Assembly (NCBI GenBank): GCA_026936335.1
Contig: JAPMXV010000039.1
Coordinates: forward strand, 62,001-126,000
DNA from: Mantamonas sphyraenae
Lineage: Eukaryota > CRuMs > Mantamonadidae
DNA length: 64,000 nucleotides
Direction: 5' to 3'
Within the stretch, counting starts at the first letter, position 1. Each line of letters begins with the position of its first letter. The notes below the pieces were generated by a model. The model made no database searches, was not told the origin of the DNA, and was given only the letters and a program-made list of their open reading frames with translations. Positions 35,401-47,694 of this stretch are shown piece by piece. Made by a program: the position numbers and the translations under genes.

Positions 35401-38400
35401 AGCGTGAGCGCGACGGGAGTGGCGGCGCTGAACAACACTGTGACGGACGTTGCGGTGGGAGAGCGTGTGTACATCTCGCTGAACGCGACGCTTGTGGAAG
35501 GCACGCAACGGGTTGTGCTGAACGCATCTGTGGTGCCAGCGGGTCTGGTGCGTATTGAGAGCGCGACGGTGCTGAAGATTGGTGGATCGATCAGCAACAC
35601 GAATGGACTGAGCGCTGGGAGCAGCGGAGCGGTGAACGGCGACGGAAGCGCAGTTGGGTTCGACTTTGGCAACGGAGTGGTGAACAGCGGCGACAACGTG
35701 GCGAACGGCGACGACGTGATCAGCGTGGGGATTGTGGCGGTGGTTGAAGACGTGGGTGGAAACGGAGCGGGACGTGTGCTGAGCGCGTGGGGCGTGTACT
35801 CGCACGACAGCGGCAGCATCGGGAGCGGTGCGGTGACGTTTGAAGTTGTGGAACCGCAGCTGGCAGCTGTGAGTGTGGTGTCGAATGTGAGCAGCGCAGA
35901 CGCTGGAGACGTGGTGCGCGTGAACGTGAGTGTGTACCACACGAGCGGATCGAGTGCAGCGGCGTCGGACATTGTGGTGTCTGACTGGCTGGTTGGGAAC
36001 GCACTGGAGCTTGTGGTGGGAAGCGTGCAGGCGACGATTGTGGGAGGAGGAGACAGCAGCGTGGCTGTGGTGAGCAGCGGCAACACGGGCGGAGACGGCA
36101 ACGTGCTTGTGAACGTGAGCAGGCTTGCTGTGGGCGACCGACTTGACGTTGTGTTTGAGGCGGTTGTGTCGAACGTGGTGCGGCCGTCGAGTGTGGTGCG
36201 TGACGACGTGTATGTGCGATACGACAGTGCAGAGGGCATTGGCGGGCGTGTGAACGAGACACGTGGAAGCATTGCAGGAGGGGTGACAATCACGGCAGCG
36301 TCTGGAGTGGCAGGGCCGCGTCTGGACATCTACGGAACGAGCGTGAGCGCGACGGGAGTGGCGGCGCTGAACAACACTGTGACGGACGTTGCGGTGGGAG
36401 AGCGTGTGTACATCTCGCTGAACGCGACGCTTGTGGAAGGCACACAACGGGTTGTGCTGAACGCATCTGTGGTGCCAGCGGGTCTGGTGCGTATTGAGAG
36501 CGCGACGGTGCTGAAGATTGGTGGATCGATCAGCAACACGAATGGACTGAGCGCTGGGAGCAGCGGAGCGGTGAACGGCGACGGAAGCGCAGTTGGGTTC
36601 GACTTTGGCAACGGAGTGGTGAACAGCGGCGACAACGTGGCGAACGGCGACGACGTGATCAGCGTGGGGATTGTGGCGGTGGTTGAAGACGTGGGTGGAA
36701 ACGGAGCGGGACGTGTGCTGAGCGCGTGGGGCGTGTACTCGCACGACAGCGGCAGCATCGGGAGCGGTGCGGTGACGTTTGAAGTTGTGGAACCGCAGCT
36801 GGCAGCTGTGAGTGTGGTGTCGAATGTGAGCAGCGCAGACGCTGGAGACGTGGTGCGCGTGAACGTGAGTGTGTACCACACGAGCGGATCGAGTGCAGCG
36901 GCGTCGGACATTGTGGTGTCTGACTGGCTGGTTGGGAACGCACTGGAGCTTGTGGTGGGAAGCGTGCAGGCGACGATTGTGGGAGGAGGAGACAGCAGCG
37001 TGGCTGTGGTGAGCAGCGGCAACACGGGCGGAGACGGCAACGTGCTTGTGAACGTGAGCAGGCTTGCTGTGGGCGACCGACTTGACGTTGTGTTTGAGGC
37101 GGTTGTGTCGAACGTGGTGCGGCCGTCGAGTGTGGTGCGTGACGACGTGTATGTGCGATACGACAGTGCAGAGGGCATTGGCGGGCGTGTGAACGAGACA
37201 CGTGGAAGCATTGCAGGAGGGGTGACAATCACGGCAGCGTCTGGAGTGGCAGGGCCGCGTCTGGACATCTACGGAACGAGCGTGAGCGCGACGGGAGTGG
37301 CGGCGCTGAACAACACTGTGACGGACGTTGCGGTGTGGAGAGCGTGTGTACATCTCGCTGAACGCGACGCTTGTGGAAGGCACACAACGGGTTGTGCTGA
37401 ACGCATCTGTGGTGCCAGCGGGTCTGGTGCGTATTGAGAGCGCGACGGTGCTGAAGATTGGTGGATCGATCAGCAACACGAATGGACTGAGCGCTGGGAG
37501 CAGCGGAGCGGTGAACGGCGACGGAAGCGCAGTTGGGTTCGACTTTGGCAACGGAGTGGTGAACAGCGGCGACAACGTGGCGAACGGCGACGACGTGATC
37601 AGCGTGGGGATTGTGGCGGTGGTTGAAGACGTGGGTGGAAACGGAGCGGGACGTGTGCTGAGCGCGTGGGGCGTGTACTCGCACGACAGCGGCAGCATCG
37701 GGAGCGGTGCGGTGACGTTTGAAGTTGTGGAACCGCAGCTGGCAGCTGTGAGTGTGGTGTCGAATGTGAGCAACGCAGACGCTGGAGACGTGGTGCGCGT
37801 GAACGTGAGTGTGTACCACACGAGCGGATCGAGTGCAGCGGCGTCGGACATTGTGGTGTCTGACTGGCTGGTTGGGAACGCACTGGAGCTTGTGGTGGGA
37901 AGCGTGCAGGCGACGATTGTGGGAGGAGGAGACAGCAGCGTGGCTGTGGTGAGCAGTGGCAACACGGGCGGAGACGGCAACGTGCTTGTGAACGTGAGCA
38001 GGCTTGCTGTGGGCGACCGACTTGACGTTGTGTTTGAGGCGGTTGTGTCGAACGTGGTGCGGCCGTCGAGTGTGGTGCGTGACGACGTGTATGTGCGATA
38101 CGACAGTGCAGAGGGCATTGGCGGGCGTGTGAACGAGACACGTGGAAGCATTGCAGGAGGGGTGACAATCACGGCAGCGTCTGGAGTGGCAGGGCCGCGT
38201 CTGGACATCTACGGAACGAGCGTGAGCGCGACGGGAGTGGCGGCGCTGAACAACACTGTGACGGACGTTGCGGTGGGAGAGCGTGTGTACATCTCGCTGA
38301 ACGCGACGCTTGTGGAAGGCACACAACGGGTTGTGCTGAACGCATCTGTGGTGCCAGCGGGTCTGGGTGCGTATTGAGAGCGCGACGGTGCTGAAGATTG

Positions 38401-41400
38401 GTGGATCGATCAGCAACACGAATGGACTGAGCGCTGGGAGCAGCGGAGCGGTGAACGGCGACGGAAGCGCAGTTGGGTTCGACTTTGGCAACGGAGTGGT
38501 GAACAGCGGCGACAACGTGGCGAACGGCGACGACGTGATCAGCGTGGGGATTGTGGCGGTGGTTGAAGACGTGGGTGGAAACGGAGCGGGACGTGTGCTG
38601 AGCGCGTGGGGCGTGTACTCGCATGACAGCGGCAGCATCGGGAGCGGTGCGGTGACGTTTGAAGTTGTGGAACCGCAGCTGGCAGCTGTGAGTGTGGTGT
38701 CGAATGTGAGCAGCGCAGACGCTGGAGACGTGGTGCGCGTGAACGTGAGTGTGTACCACACGAGCGGATCGAGTGCAGCGGCGTCGGACATTGTGGTGTC
38801 TGACTGGCTGGTTGGGAACGCCCTGGAGCTTGTGGTGGGAAGCGTGCAGGCGACGATTGTGGGAGGAGGAGACAGCAGCGTGGCTGTGGTGAGCAGTGGC
38901 AACACGGGCGGAGACGGCAACGTGCTTGTGAACGTGAGCAGGCTTGCTGTGGGCGACCGACTTGACGTTGTGTTTGAGGCGGTTGTGTCGAACGTGGTGC
39001 GGCCGTCGAGTGTGGTGCGTGACGACGTGTATGTGCGATACGACAGTGCAGAGGGCATTGGCGGGCGTGTGAACGAGACACGTGGAAGCATTGCAGGAGG
39101 GGTGACAATCACGGCAGCGTCTGGAGTGGCAGGGCCGCGTCTGGACATCTACGGAACGAGCGTGAGCGCGACGGGAGTGGCGGCGCTGAACAACACTGTG
39201 ACGGACGTTGCGGTGGGAGAGCGTGTGTACATCTCGCTGAACGCGACGCTTGTGGAAGGCACACAACGGGTTGTGCTGAACGCATCTGTGGTGCCAGCGG
39301 GTCTGGTGCGTATTGAGAGCGCGACGGTGCTGAAGATTGGTGGATCGATCAGCAACACGAATGGACTGAGCGCTGGGAGCAGCGGAGCGGTGAACGGCGA
39401 CGGAAGCGCAGTTGGGTTCGACTTTGGCAACGGAGTGGTGAACAGCGGCGACAACGTGGCGAACGGCGACGACGTGATCAGCGTGGGGATTGTGGCGGTG
39501 GTTGAAGACGTGGGTGGAAACGGAGCGGGACGTGTGCTGAGCGCGTGGGGCGTGTACTCGCACGACAGCGGCAGCATCGGGAGCGGTGCGGTGACGTTTG
39601 AAGTTGTGGAACCGCAGCTGGCAGCAGTGAGTGTGGTGTCGAATGTGAGCAGCGCAGACGCTGGAGACGTGGTGCGCGTGAACGTGAGTGTGTACCACAC
39701 GAGCGGATCGAGTGCAGCGGCGTCGGACATTGTGGTGTCTGACTGGCTGGTTGGGAACGCCCTGGAGCTTGTGGTGGGAAGCGTGCAGGCGACGATTGTG
39801 GGAGGAGGAGACAGCAGCGTGGCTGTGGTGAGCAGTGGCAACACGGGCGGAGACGGCAACGTGCTTGTGAACGTGAGCAGGCTTGCTGTGGGCGACCGAC
39901 TGGACGTTGTGTTTGAGGCGGTTGTGTCGAACGTGGTGCGGCCGTCAAGTGTGGTGCGTGACGACGTGTATGTGCGATACGACAGTGCAGAGGGCATTGG
40001 CGGGCGTGTGAACGAGACACGTGGAAGCATTGCAGGAGGGGTGACAATCACGGCAGCGTCTGGAGTGGCAGGGCCGCGTCTGGACATCTACGGAACGAGC
40101 GTGAGCGCGACGGGAGTGGCGGCGCTGAACAACACTGTGACGGACGTTGCGGTGGGAGAGCGTGTGTACATCTCGCTGAACGCGACGCTTGTGGAAGGCA
40201 CACAACGGGTTGTGCTGAACGCATCTGTGGTGCCAGCGGGTCTGGTGCGTATTGAGAGCGCGACGGTGCTGAGGATTGGTGGATCGATCAGCAACACGAA
40301 TGGACTGAGCGCTGGGAGCAGCGGAGCGGTGAACGGCGACGGAAGCGCAGTTGGGTTCGACTTTGGCAACGGAGTGGTGAACAGCGGCGACAACGTGGCG
40401 AACGGCGACGACGTGATCAGCGTGGGGATTGTGGCGGTGGTTGAAGACGTGGGTGGAAACGGAGCGGGACGTGTGCTGAGCGCGTGGGGCGTGTACTCGC
40501 ACGACAGCGGCAGCATCGGGAGCGGTGCGGTGACGTTTGAAGTTGTGGAACCGCAGCTGGCAGCAGTGAGTGTGGTGTCGAATGTGAGCAACGCAGACGC
40601 TGGAGACGTGGTGCGTGTGAACGTGAGTGTGTACCACACGAGCGGATCGAGTGCAGCGGCGTCGGACATTGTGGTGTCTGACTGGCTGGTTGGGAACGCC
40701 CTGGAGCTTGTGGTGGGAAGCGTGCAGGCGACGATTGTGGGAGGAGGAGACAGCAGCGTGGCTGTGGTGAGCAGTGGCAACACGGGCGGAGACGGCAACG
40801 TGCTTGTGAACGTGAGCAGGCTTGCTGTGGGGCGACCGACTGGACGTTGTGTTTGAGGCGGTTGTGTCGAACGTGGTGCGGCCGTCAAGTGTGGTGCGTG
40901 ACGACGTGTATGTGCGATACGACAGTGCAGAGGGCATTGGCGGGCGTGTGAACGAGACACGTGGAAGCATTGCAGGAGGGGTGACAATCACGGCAGCGTC
41001 TGGAGTGGCAGGGCCGCGTCTGGACATCTACGGAACGAGCGTGAGCGCGACGGGAGTGGCGGCGCTGAACAACACTGTGACGGACGTTGCGGTGGGAGAG
41101 CGTGTGTACATCTCGCTGAACGCGACGCTTGTGGAAGGCACACAACGGGTTGTGCTGAACGCATCTGTGGTGCCAGCGGGTCTGGTGCGTATTGAGAGCG
41201 CGACGGTGCTGAGGATTGGTGGATCGATCAGCAACACGAATGGACTGAGCGCTGGGAGCAGCGGAGCGGTGAACGGCGACGGAAGCGCAGTTGGGTTCGA
41301 CTTTGGCAACGGAGTGGTGAACAGCGGCGACAACGTGGCGAACGGCGACGACGTGATCAGCGTGGGGATTGTGGCGGTGGTTGAAGACGTGGGTGGAAAC

Positions 41401-44400
41401 GGAGCGGGACGTGTGCTGAGCGCGTGGGGCGTGTACTCGCACGACAGCGGCAGCATCGGGAGCGGTGCGGTGACGTTTGAAGTTGTGGAACCGCAGCTGG
41501 CAGCAGTGAGTGTGGTGTCGAATGTGAGCAGCGCAGACGCTGGAGACGTGGTGCGTGTGAACGTGAGTGTGTACCACACGAGCGGATCGAGTGCAGCGGC
41601 GTCGGACATTGTGGTGTCTGACTGGCTGGTTGGGAACGCCCTGGAGCTTGTGGTGGGAAGCGTGCAGGCGACGATTGTGGGAGGAGGAGACAGCAGCGTG
41701 GCTGTGGTGAGCAGTGGCAACACGGGCGGAGACGGCAACGTGCTTGTGAACGTGAGCAGGCTTGCTGTGGGCGACCGACTTGACGTTGTGTTTGAGGCGG
41801 TTGTGTCGAACGTGGTGCGGCCGTCGAGTGTGGTGCGTGACGACGTGTATGTGCGATACGACAGTGCAGAGGGCATTGGCGGGCGTGTGAACGAGACACG
41901 TGGAAGCATTGCAGGAGGGGTGACAATCACGGCAGCGTCTGGAGTAGCAGGGCCGCGTCTGGACATCTACGGAACGAGCGTGAGCGCGACGGGAGTGGCG
42001 GCGCTGAACAACACTGTGACGGACGTTGCGGTGGGAGAGCGTGTGTACATCTCGCTGAACGCGACGCTTGTGGAAGGCACACAACGGGTTGTGCTGAACG
42101 CATCTGTGGTGCCAGCGGGTCTGGTGCGTATTGAGAGCGCGACGGTGCTGAGGATTGGTGGATCGATCAGCAACACGAATGGACTGAGCGCTGGGAGCAG
42201 CGGAGCGGTGAACGGCGACGGAAGCGCAGTTGGGTTCGACTTTGGCAACGGAGTGGTGAACAGCGGCGACAACGTGGCGAACGGCGACGACGTGATCAGC
42301 GTGGGGATTGTGGCGGTGGTTGAAGACGTGGGTGGAAACGGAGCGGGACGTGTGCTGAGCGCGTGGGGCGTGTACTCGCACGACAGCGGCAGCATCGGGA
42401 GCGGTGCGGTGACGTTTGAAGTTGTGGAACCGCAGCTGGCAGCAGTGAGTGTGGTGTCGAATGTGAGCAGCGCAGACGCTGGAGACGTGGTGCGCGTGAA
42501 CGTGAGTGTGTACCACACGAGCGGATCGAGTGCAGCGGCGTCGGACATTGTGGTGTCTGACTGGCTGGTTGGGAACGCCCTGGAGCTTGTGGTGGGAAGC
42601 GTGCAGGCGACGATTGTGGGAGGAGGAGACAGCAGCGTGGCTGTGGTGAGCAGTGGCAACACGGGCGGAGACGGCAACGTGCTTGTGAACGTGAGCAGGC
42701 TTGCTGTGGGCGACCGACTGGACGTTGTGTTTGATGCGGTTGTGTCGAACGTGGTGCGGCCGTCGAGTGTGGTGCGTGACGACGTGTATGTGCGATACGA
42801 CAGTGCAGAGGGCATTGGCGGGCGTGTGAACGAGACACGTGGAAGCATTGCAGGAGGGGTGACAATCACGGCAGCGTCTGGAGTGGCAGGGCCGCGTCTG
42901 GACATCTACGGAACGAGCGTGAGCGCGACGGGAGTGGCGGCGCTGAACAACACTGTGACGGACGTTGCGGTGGGAGAGCGTGTGTACATCTCGCTGAACG
43001 CGACGCTTGTGGAAGGCACACAACGGGTTGTGCTGAACGCATCTGTGGTGCCAGCGGGTCTGGTGCGTATTGAGAGCGCGACGGTGCTGAGATTGGTGGA
43101 TCGATCAGCAACACGAATGGACTGAGCGCTGGGAGCAGCGGAGCGGTGAACGGCGACGGAAGCGCAGTTGGGTTCGACTTTGGCAACGGAGTGGTGAACA
43201 GCGGCGACAACGTGGCGAACGGCGACGACGTGATCAGCGTGGGGATTGTGGCGGTGGTTGAAGACGTGGGTGGAAACGGAGCGGGACGTGTGCTGAGCGC
43301 GTGGGGCGTGTACTCGCACGACAGCGGCAGCATCGGGAGCGGTGCGGTGACGTTTGAAGTTGTGGAACCGCAGCTGGCAGCAGTGAGTGTGGTGTCGAAT
43401 GTGAGCAGCGCAGACGCTGGAGACGTGGTGCGCGTGAACGTGAGTGTGTACCACACGAGCGGATCGAGTGCAGCGGCGTCGGACATTGTGGTGTCTGACT
43501 GGCTGGTTGGGAACGCCCTGGAGCTTGTGGTGGGTAGCGTGCAGGCGACGATTGTGGGAGGAGGAGACAGCAGCGTGGCTGTGGTGAGCAGTGGCAACGC
43601 GGGCGGAGACGGCAACGTGCTTGTGAACGTGAGCAGGCTTGCTGTGGGCGACCGACTGGACGTTGTGTTTGAGGCGGTTGTGTCGAACGTGGTGCGGCCG
43701 TCGAGTGTGGTGCGTGACGACGTGTATGTGCGATACGACAGTGCAGAGGGCATTGGCGGGCGTGTGAACGAGACACGTGGAAGCATTGCAGGAGGGGTGA
43801 CAATCACGGCAGCGTCTGGAGTGGCAGGGCCGCGTCTGGACATCTACGGAACGAGCGTGAGCGCGACGGGAGTGGCGGCGCTGAACAACACTGTGACGGA
43901 CGTTGCGGTGGGAGAGCGTGTGTACATCTCGCTGAACGCGACGCTTGTGGAAGGCACACAACGGGTTGTGCTGAACGCATCTGTGGTGCCAGCGGGTCTG
44001 GTGCGTATTGAGAGCGCGACGGTGCTGAGGATTGGTGGATCGATCAGCAACACGAATGGACTGAGCGCTGGGAGCAGCGGAGCGGTGAACGGCGACGGAA
44101 GCGCAGTTGGGTTCGACTTTGGCAACGGAGTGGTGAACAGCGGCGACAACGTGGCGAACGGCGACGACGTGATCAGCGTGGGGATTGTGGCGGTGGTTGA
44201 AGACGTGGGTGGAAACGGAGCGGGACGTGTGCTGAGCGCGTGGGGCGTGTACTCGCACGACAGCGGCAGCATCGGGAGCGGTGCGGTGACGTTTGAAGTT
44301 GTGGAACCGCAGCTGGCAGCAGTGAGTGTGGTGTCGAATGTGAGCAGCGCAGACGCTGGAGACGTGGTGCGCGTGAACGTGAGTGTGTACCACACGAGCG

Positions 44401-47400
44401 GATCGAGTGCAGCGGCGTCGGACATTGTGGTGTCTGACTGGCTGGTTGGGAACGCACTGGAGCTTGTGGTGGGTAGCGTGCAGGCGACGATTGTGGGAGG
44501 AGGAGACAGCAGCGTGGCTGTGGTGAGCAGTGGCAACACGGGCGGAGACGGCAACGTGCTTGTGAACGTGAGCAGGCTTGCTGTGGGTGACCGACTGGAC
44601 GTTGTGTTTGTTGTTCGATTGATCGGAACTGTTCTGCCGAATCAAGTTGTAAGCGATGATGTACGCGTTGTGTACGACAGTGCGGAAGGCATCGGCGGCC
44701 GTGTGAATGTGTCTGTGTCTTCGCTGTCACCTCCGATTTTGGTGGTGTCTCCTCCGGAGATTGTTTCGTTTGTGTCGGGATCCTTCGACCCGAAGAACCG
44801 CGTGTATGGGGCACTGGACTACTTCGACATCACCTTTGATCAACCGACCAACCAGCTGCCCGTTGCTACTAAGGAGGATATTGGCCGTTTGTTCAACTTC
44901 ACTCATGACTTGGGAACTGCGTACTCCGGCTTGTGGCTCAACAATGGGTCTGTCCTTCGCATTACGATCGATGATCCTGCGTACGGAGGTTCTGGTTTGC
45001 CTTATCCGCCCGTTGTTAATGTGACACGGGTTGTGATTTCGGGTCCCGTACGTGACATGCGCAATCTGTCAACAGACTCTCGGGAGGGCTCTGGGCCACT
45101 GCAGGGCCACTTTGGAACGTTCCCGTATCGTGTGGTGTCCGTTGGAGCACCATCACATACTCAGCTCGTTTTGGAGTTTAATCTGAATGTTACTGGGTCC
45201 AACCGAACCAATTGGACCCGGGCTGAAGTGGACGACCTTGTGCAGCTTACAGTAGCAAGCGGACGCAACTTTACTGGTGTGTGGAACAGCAGCACGGTGC
45301 TGATTATCACGTACGATCCGCCGCTTGTGCCACTAGCGTTGGCGTCTCTTAACCTCACAGTTGGTGGGGAGCCTCTGCAGGTTGGCTCTGGGTCAGTGCC
45401 TACAGGTAGCGGTGGTGGTGGTGGTGGTGGTGGCTCTGTTGGTGGTGGCGGTCTGGGTTCGTCGTTTGTCGTCACGTGGCCAGATGGGCCTGTGCTGATC
45501 GAGTTCCGTGTGTTTGATCCCCTGGACGACGACATTTACTTGGACAATGGGGACGTGTTCGTCCTTGTATTCTCAGAGAACACGGACCAACCCGATGTGT
45601 CCACCAAGGCGGCGCTTGACGCCTTGTTCACATGGACAGGACCGCTGGCCAGCGACTACACCGGAGTGTGGGTGAATGGGACACACTTGTACATCACAGT
45701 GACAGGTGTGAGTGGAAGTGGAGCCACTGTGGGCAGCACAGGGGTCACCTTGTCCGGAGGAATTCGCAACGAGGCCATGACATCCCTGCCAGCAACGGGC
45801 TCACTGGTTCTGACTGGGAACATGGGACTGCGTTCAGCACCAGGTGCTCTCTGTGGTAGCGTCTGACCCTGTAAATCTGGACGCGGTGCTCGGTCCGGGA
45901 GATTTGATCACCTTCAATTTTTCGTTGCCAACAAACACACCACCGGTGAGGACGAGTTCTGATGTGCTCAAGCTGTTCCAATTCAGCGAAGAGATTGAAT
46001 ATGAGCTGACCGGACGCTGGATCAACGCGCACCTGCTGGAGGTGAAGATCGTAGAGTATGTCAACATCACCAGGGCGTCCGGCACTGGCAACAGCACATC
46101 CGCGAACACGACCTCAGCGACGAGCGATACAGCAACACGACGCCGTGGTGAGCGCGTGGGTGGACGCAAGCTGCTGCGTTTGGATGACACGCAAAGCGGG
46201 GCGTCGGCGCAGCAGGCACAGATCCGTGGGTTCAGTCCCAGTGTGGGCGAGAATGTGAACGGAACCGGGTTCAATTCTGGCCCAAAGCTGGATGGTTCGT
46301 TCAAGGTGACTCTTCTGGGAGGGATCCGTCGTGCGGACAACAACAGCGTGGAAAGCTCGGGTACGTTCAACCTCACCGGCAACTGGGGTCTTGGACCGGC
46401 GCCATGTCCAGTATTGGTAACTGCCGCCGATCCTGACTCTGCTGACTTTGAGTTTGGCAAGGGGGACACTGTGACGGTGGTGTTTGCGAATTGGACCAAC
46501 ACACCGAACATGGCGTCGAAGGAGCAAATCGACCGTCTGTTGTTCTTCACTTCGCCTCTGGGAGCCAACTACACGGGACGTTGGGTCAGTCTGGACACAT
46601 TCGAGATCACCATTACAGATCCAGGTGCGGTGAAGGCCATTCCGACCGACGGATCGTTCTATGTGATGACTCGGGCGCGGCCATTTAACGAGAGTGGTGG
46701 CATTCGACTGTTCGGGTCGTTGTCACTGACGTCGACATGTGCAGCACCTTTGATCGGTGAATGGGGCCCCGGTGGGTGCCGCGGAGCAGACTGGACAAAG
46801 CGAGCTATTGTGATCGTGTTGGGATTTGCCTGTGTGGGTGTGTTGCTGTGGTGGCTGGCGGTGAGCAAGATGCTCGCCCCGGAGGCTGAGGACCTTGGTA
46901 AGCTGGAGAAGAAGTGGAAGCGATCGGCTGTGGCGCCGTCGCTGTTTGAAATTGCCAAGCTTGAGGAGGAACGGCGCAAGCGCAACGATCCCTCCAGATG
47001 GCGCCGAATCGGACGCAGGTTTGGTGGGGTGTACGACATGTTTGACGACCGCAGGTATCTGACGAACCAGATGGGTACCTACTACGCCATTTCGTCCATG
47101 GGAGGCAAGGTTGGCGCGCTGCTTATGGTGATGCTGTTGGTGGAAGTTGTGTTGCTTTTGGTGTGGCAAGAGTGCAACTGGCCCTGGTGGACATTCCTGT
47201 TCTGTGCGTTGGTGGAACTCCTGGCCGTGACGGGTTGCTGGTATTCGCTGAAGAGGAAGAAGTTTGTGGTTCGGGAGCGTGCCTTTGCCAAGTTGACGGC
47301 GGGCAAGAACAAGTTGCAGGCCATGAAGGCCATCGGTGCACTGAAGACGATGCCGTTTGAGATTGACAACGTCCGTACAGGTGAAGGCGAGGAGACAGAG

Positions 47401-47694
47401 GAGGTGGATGTGGAAGCGTCCACGGCTGTACGTACGCTGTCGGCGCTTCCGAGCCTTTCAACGCGACCTGAGCGCTTCAACGACTCGCGTGTGGCTTGGG
47501 AGGGAGGAGAGGAGGAGGATGAGTTGGAGGAAGAGGAAGACATTGACAGCGGCGAAGATGATGAGGTTGCTGTGCATTCTGCGCTGCCGTCGATCCCAGC
47601 CCCTGCGTCTCTGCGTTCGGCAGACAATGCAAAGGGAGGTGGAACGACCCAAGGTGGCAAGAAAGCAGGGCAAGGTGATCCGTCCGATGGGTGA
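20477..47694 (+). CDS. Giant tandem-repeat DUF11-like surface glycoprotein
   Basis: Exons 20477-20588, 20678-20958 and 21213-21330 join in phase to a 26-kb exon from 21456, giving about 8,900 residues if frame breaks are ignored. Exon 1 holds a signal peptide (MRCYLALLAFVTVTSA). The N-terminal region has NTGSSIGYGP and diverged two-sheet beta units with the DUF11-like pattern DAGD-x-V-x-x-x-x-x-x-H/N-x-x-x-S-x-A/T. Array A (26334-34915) and array B (34909-44610) follow. Each unit has about seven N-glycosylation sequons, unit A has one Cys and unit B none. The C-terminal part (44640-46780) has five copies of a beta module (T-N-Q-P...LF-x-F...Y-x-G-x-W), then three TM helices (about 46800-46863, 47110-47165, 47183-47245) and an acidic tail. 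It is probably a cell-surface adhesin or coat protein. As sequenced the frame breaks about 15 times, mostly in the arrays and also near 45842. A tail in another frame could extend it to 47812. Confidence 0.75.
26334..34915 (+). repeat. Array A: about 9.5 copies of a 903-bp coding unit
   Basis: Successive copies of the marker coding for ASTLAVGSRLNGSVEDVV start near 26340, 27240, 28143, 29046, 29949 and onward, a 903-bp period (301 codons). Copies differ by only a handful of substitutions. Each unit encodes two beta domains: one with QKVNVSVSV...VFDFGNSVSN and one with SIGDAGDAVAVRMVVGHEG. Frame-changing indels are at about 26398, 30105, 31749, 32602, 34017, 34180, 34298, 34513, 34625 and 34839, concentrated in the last two units. 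Confidence 0.97.
34909..44610 (+). repeat. Array B: about 10.3 copies of a 939-bp coding unit
   Basis: The marker coding for VEPQLAAVSVVSNVS recurs at about 34909, 35849, 36788, 37727, 38666 and so on to 44305, a 939-bp period (313 codons). The unit is a distant homologue of unit A with the same two-domain order: SADAGDVVRVNVSVYHTSG, then VGERVYISLNATLVEGTQRV. Frame-changing indels are at about 37336, 38367, 40829 and 43090. Unit variants are ordered along the array: an early Lys variant (CTGAAGATT) gives way to a late Arg variant (CTGAGGATT). Confidence 0.97.

Noticed and set aside
26334-44610. Tandem array considered as a CRISPR, satellite or transposon cluster
   Set aside because: Units are 903 and 939 bp, multiples of three, encode coherent beta domains and are embedded in one secreted-protein gene. 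There are no spacers, terminal repeats or transposase.
34783-44645. Long minus-strand open frames through array B (up to 1,141 codons)
   Set aside because: Same reason as array A: shadow frames of a biased coding repeat. The plus strand has the recognisable domains and sequons.
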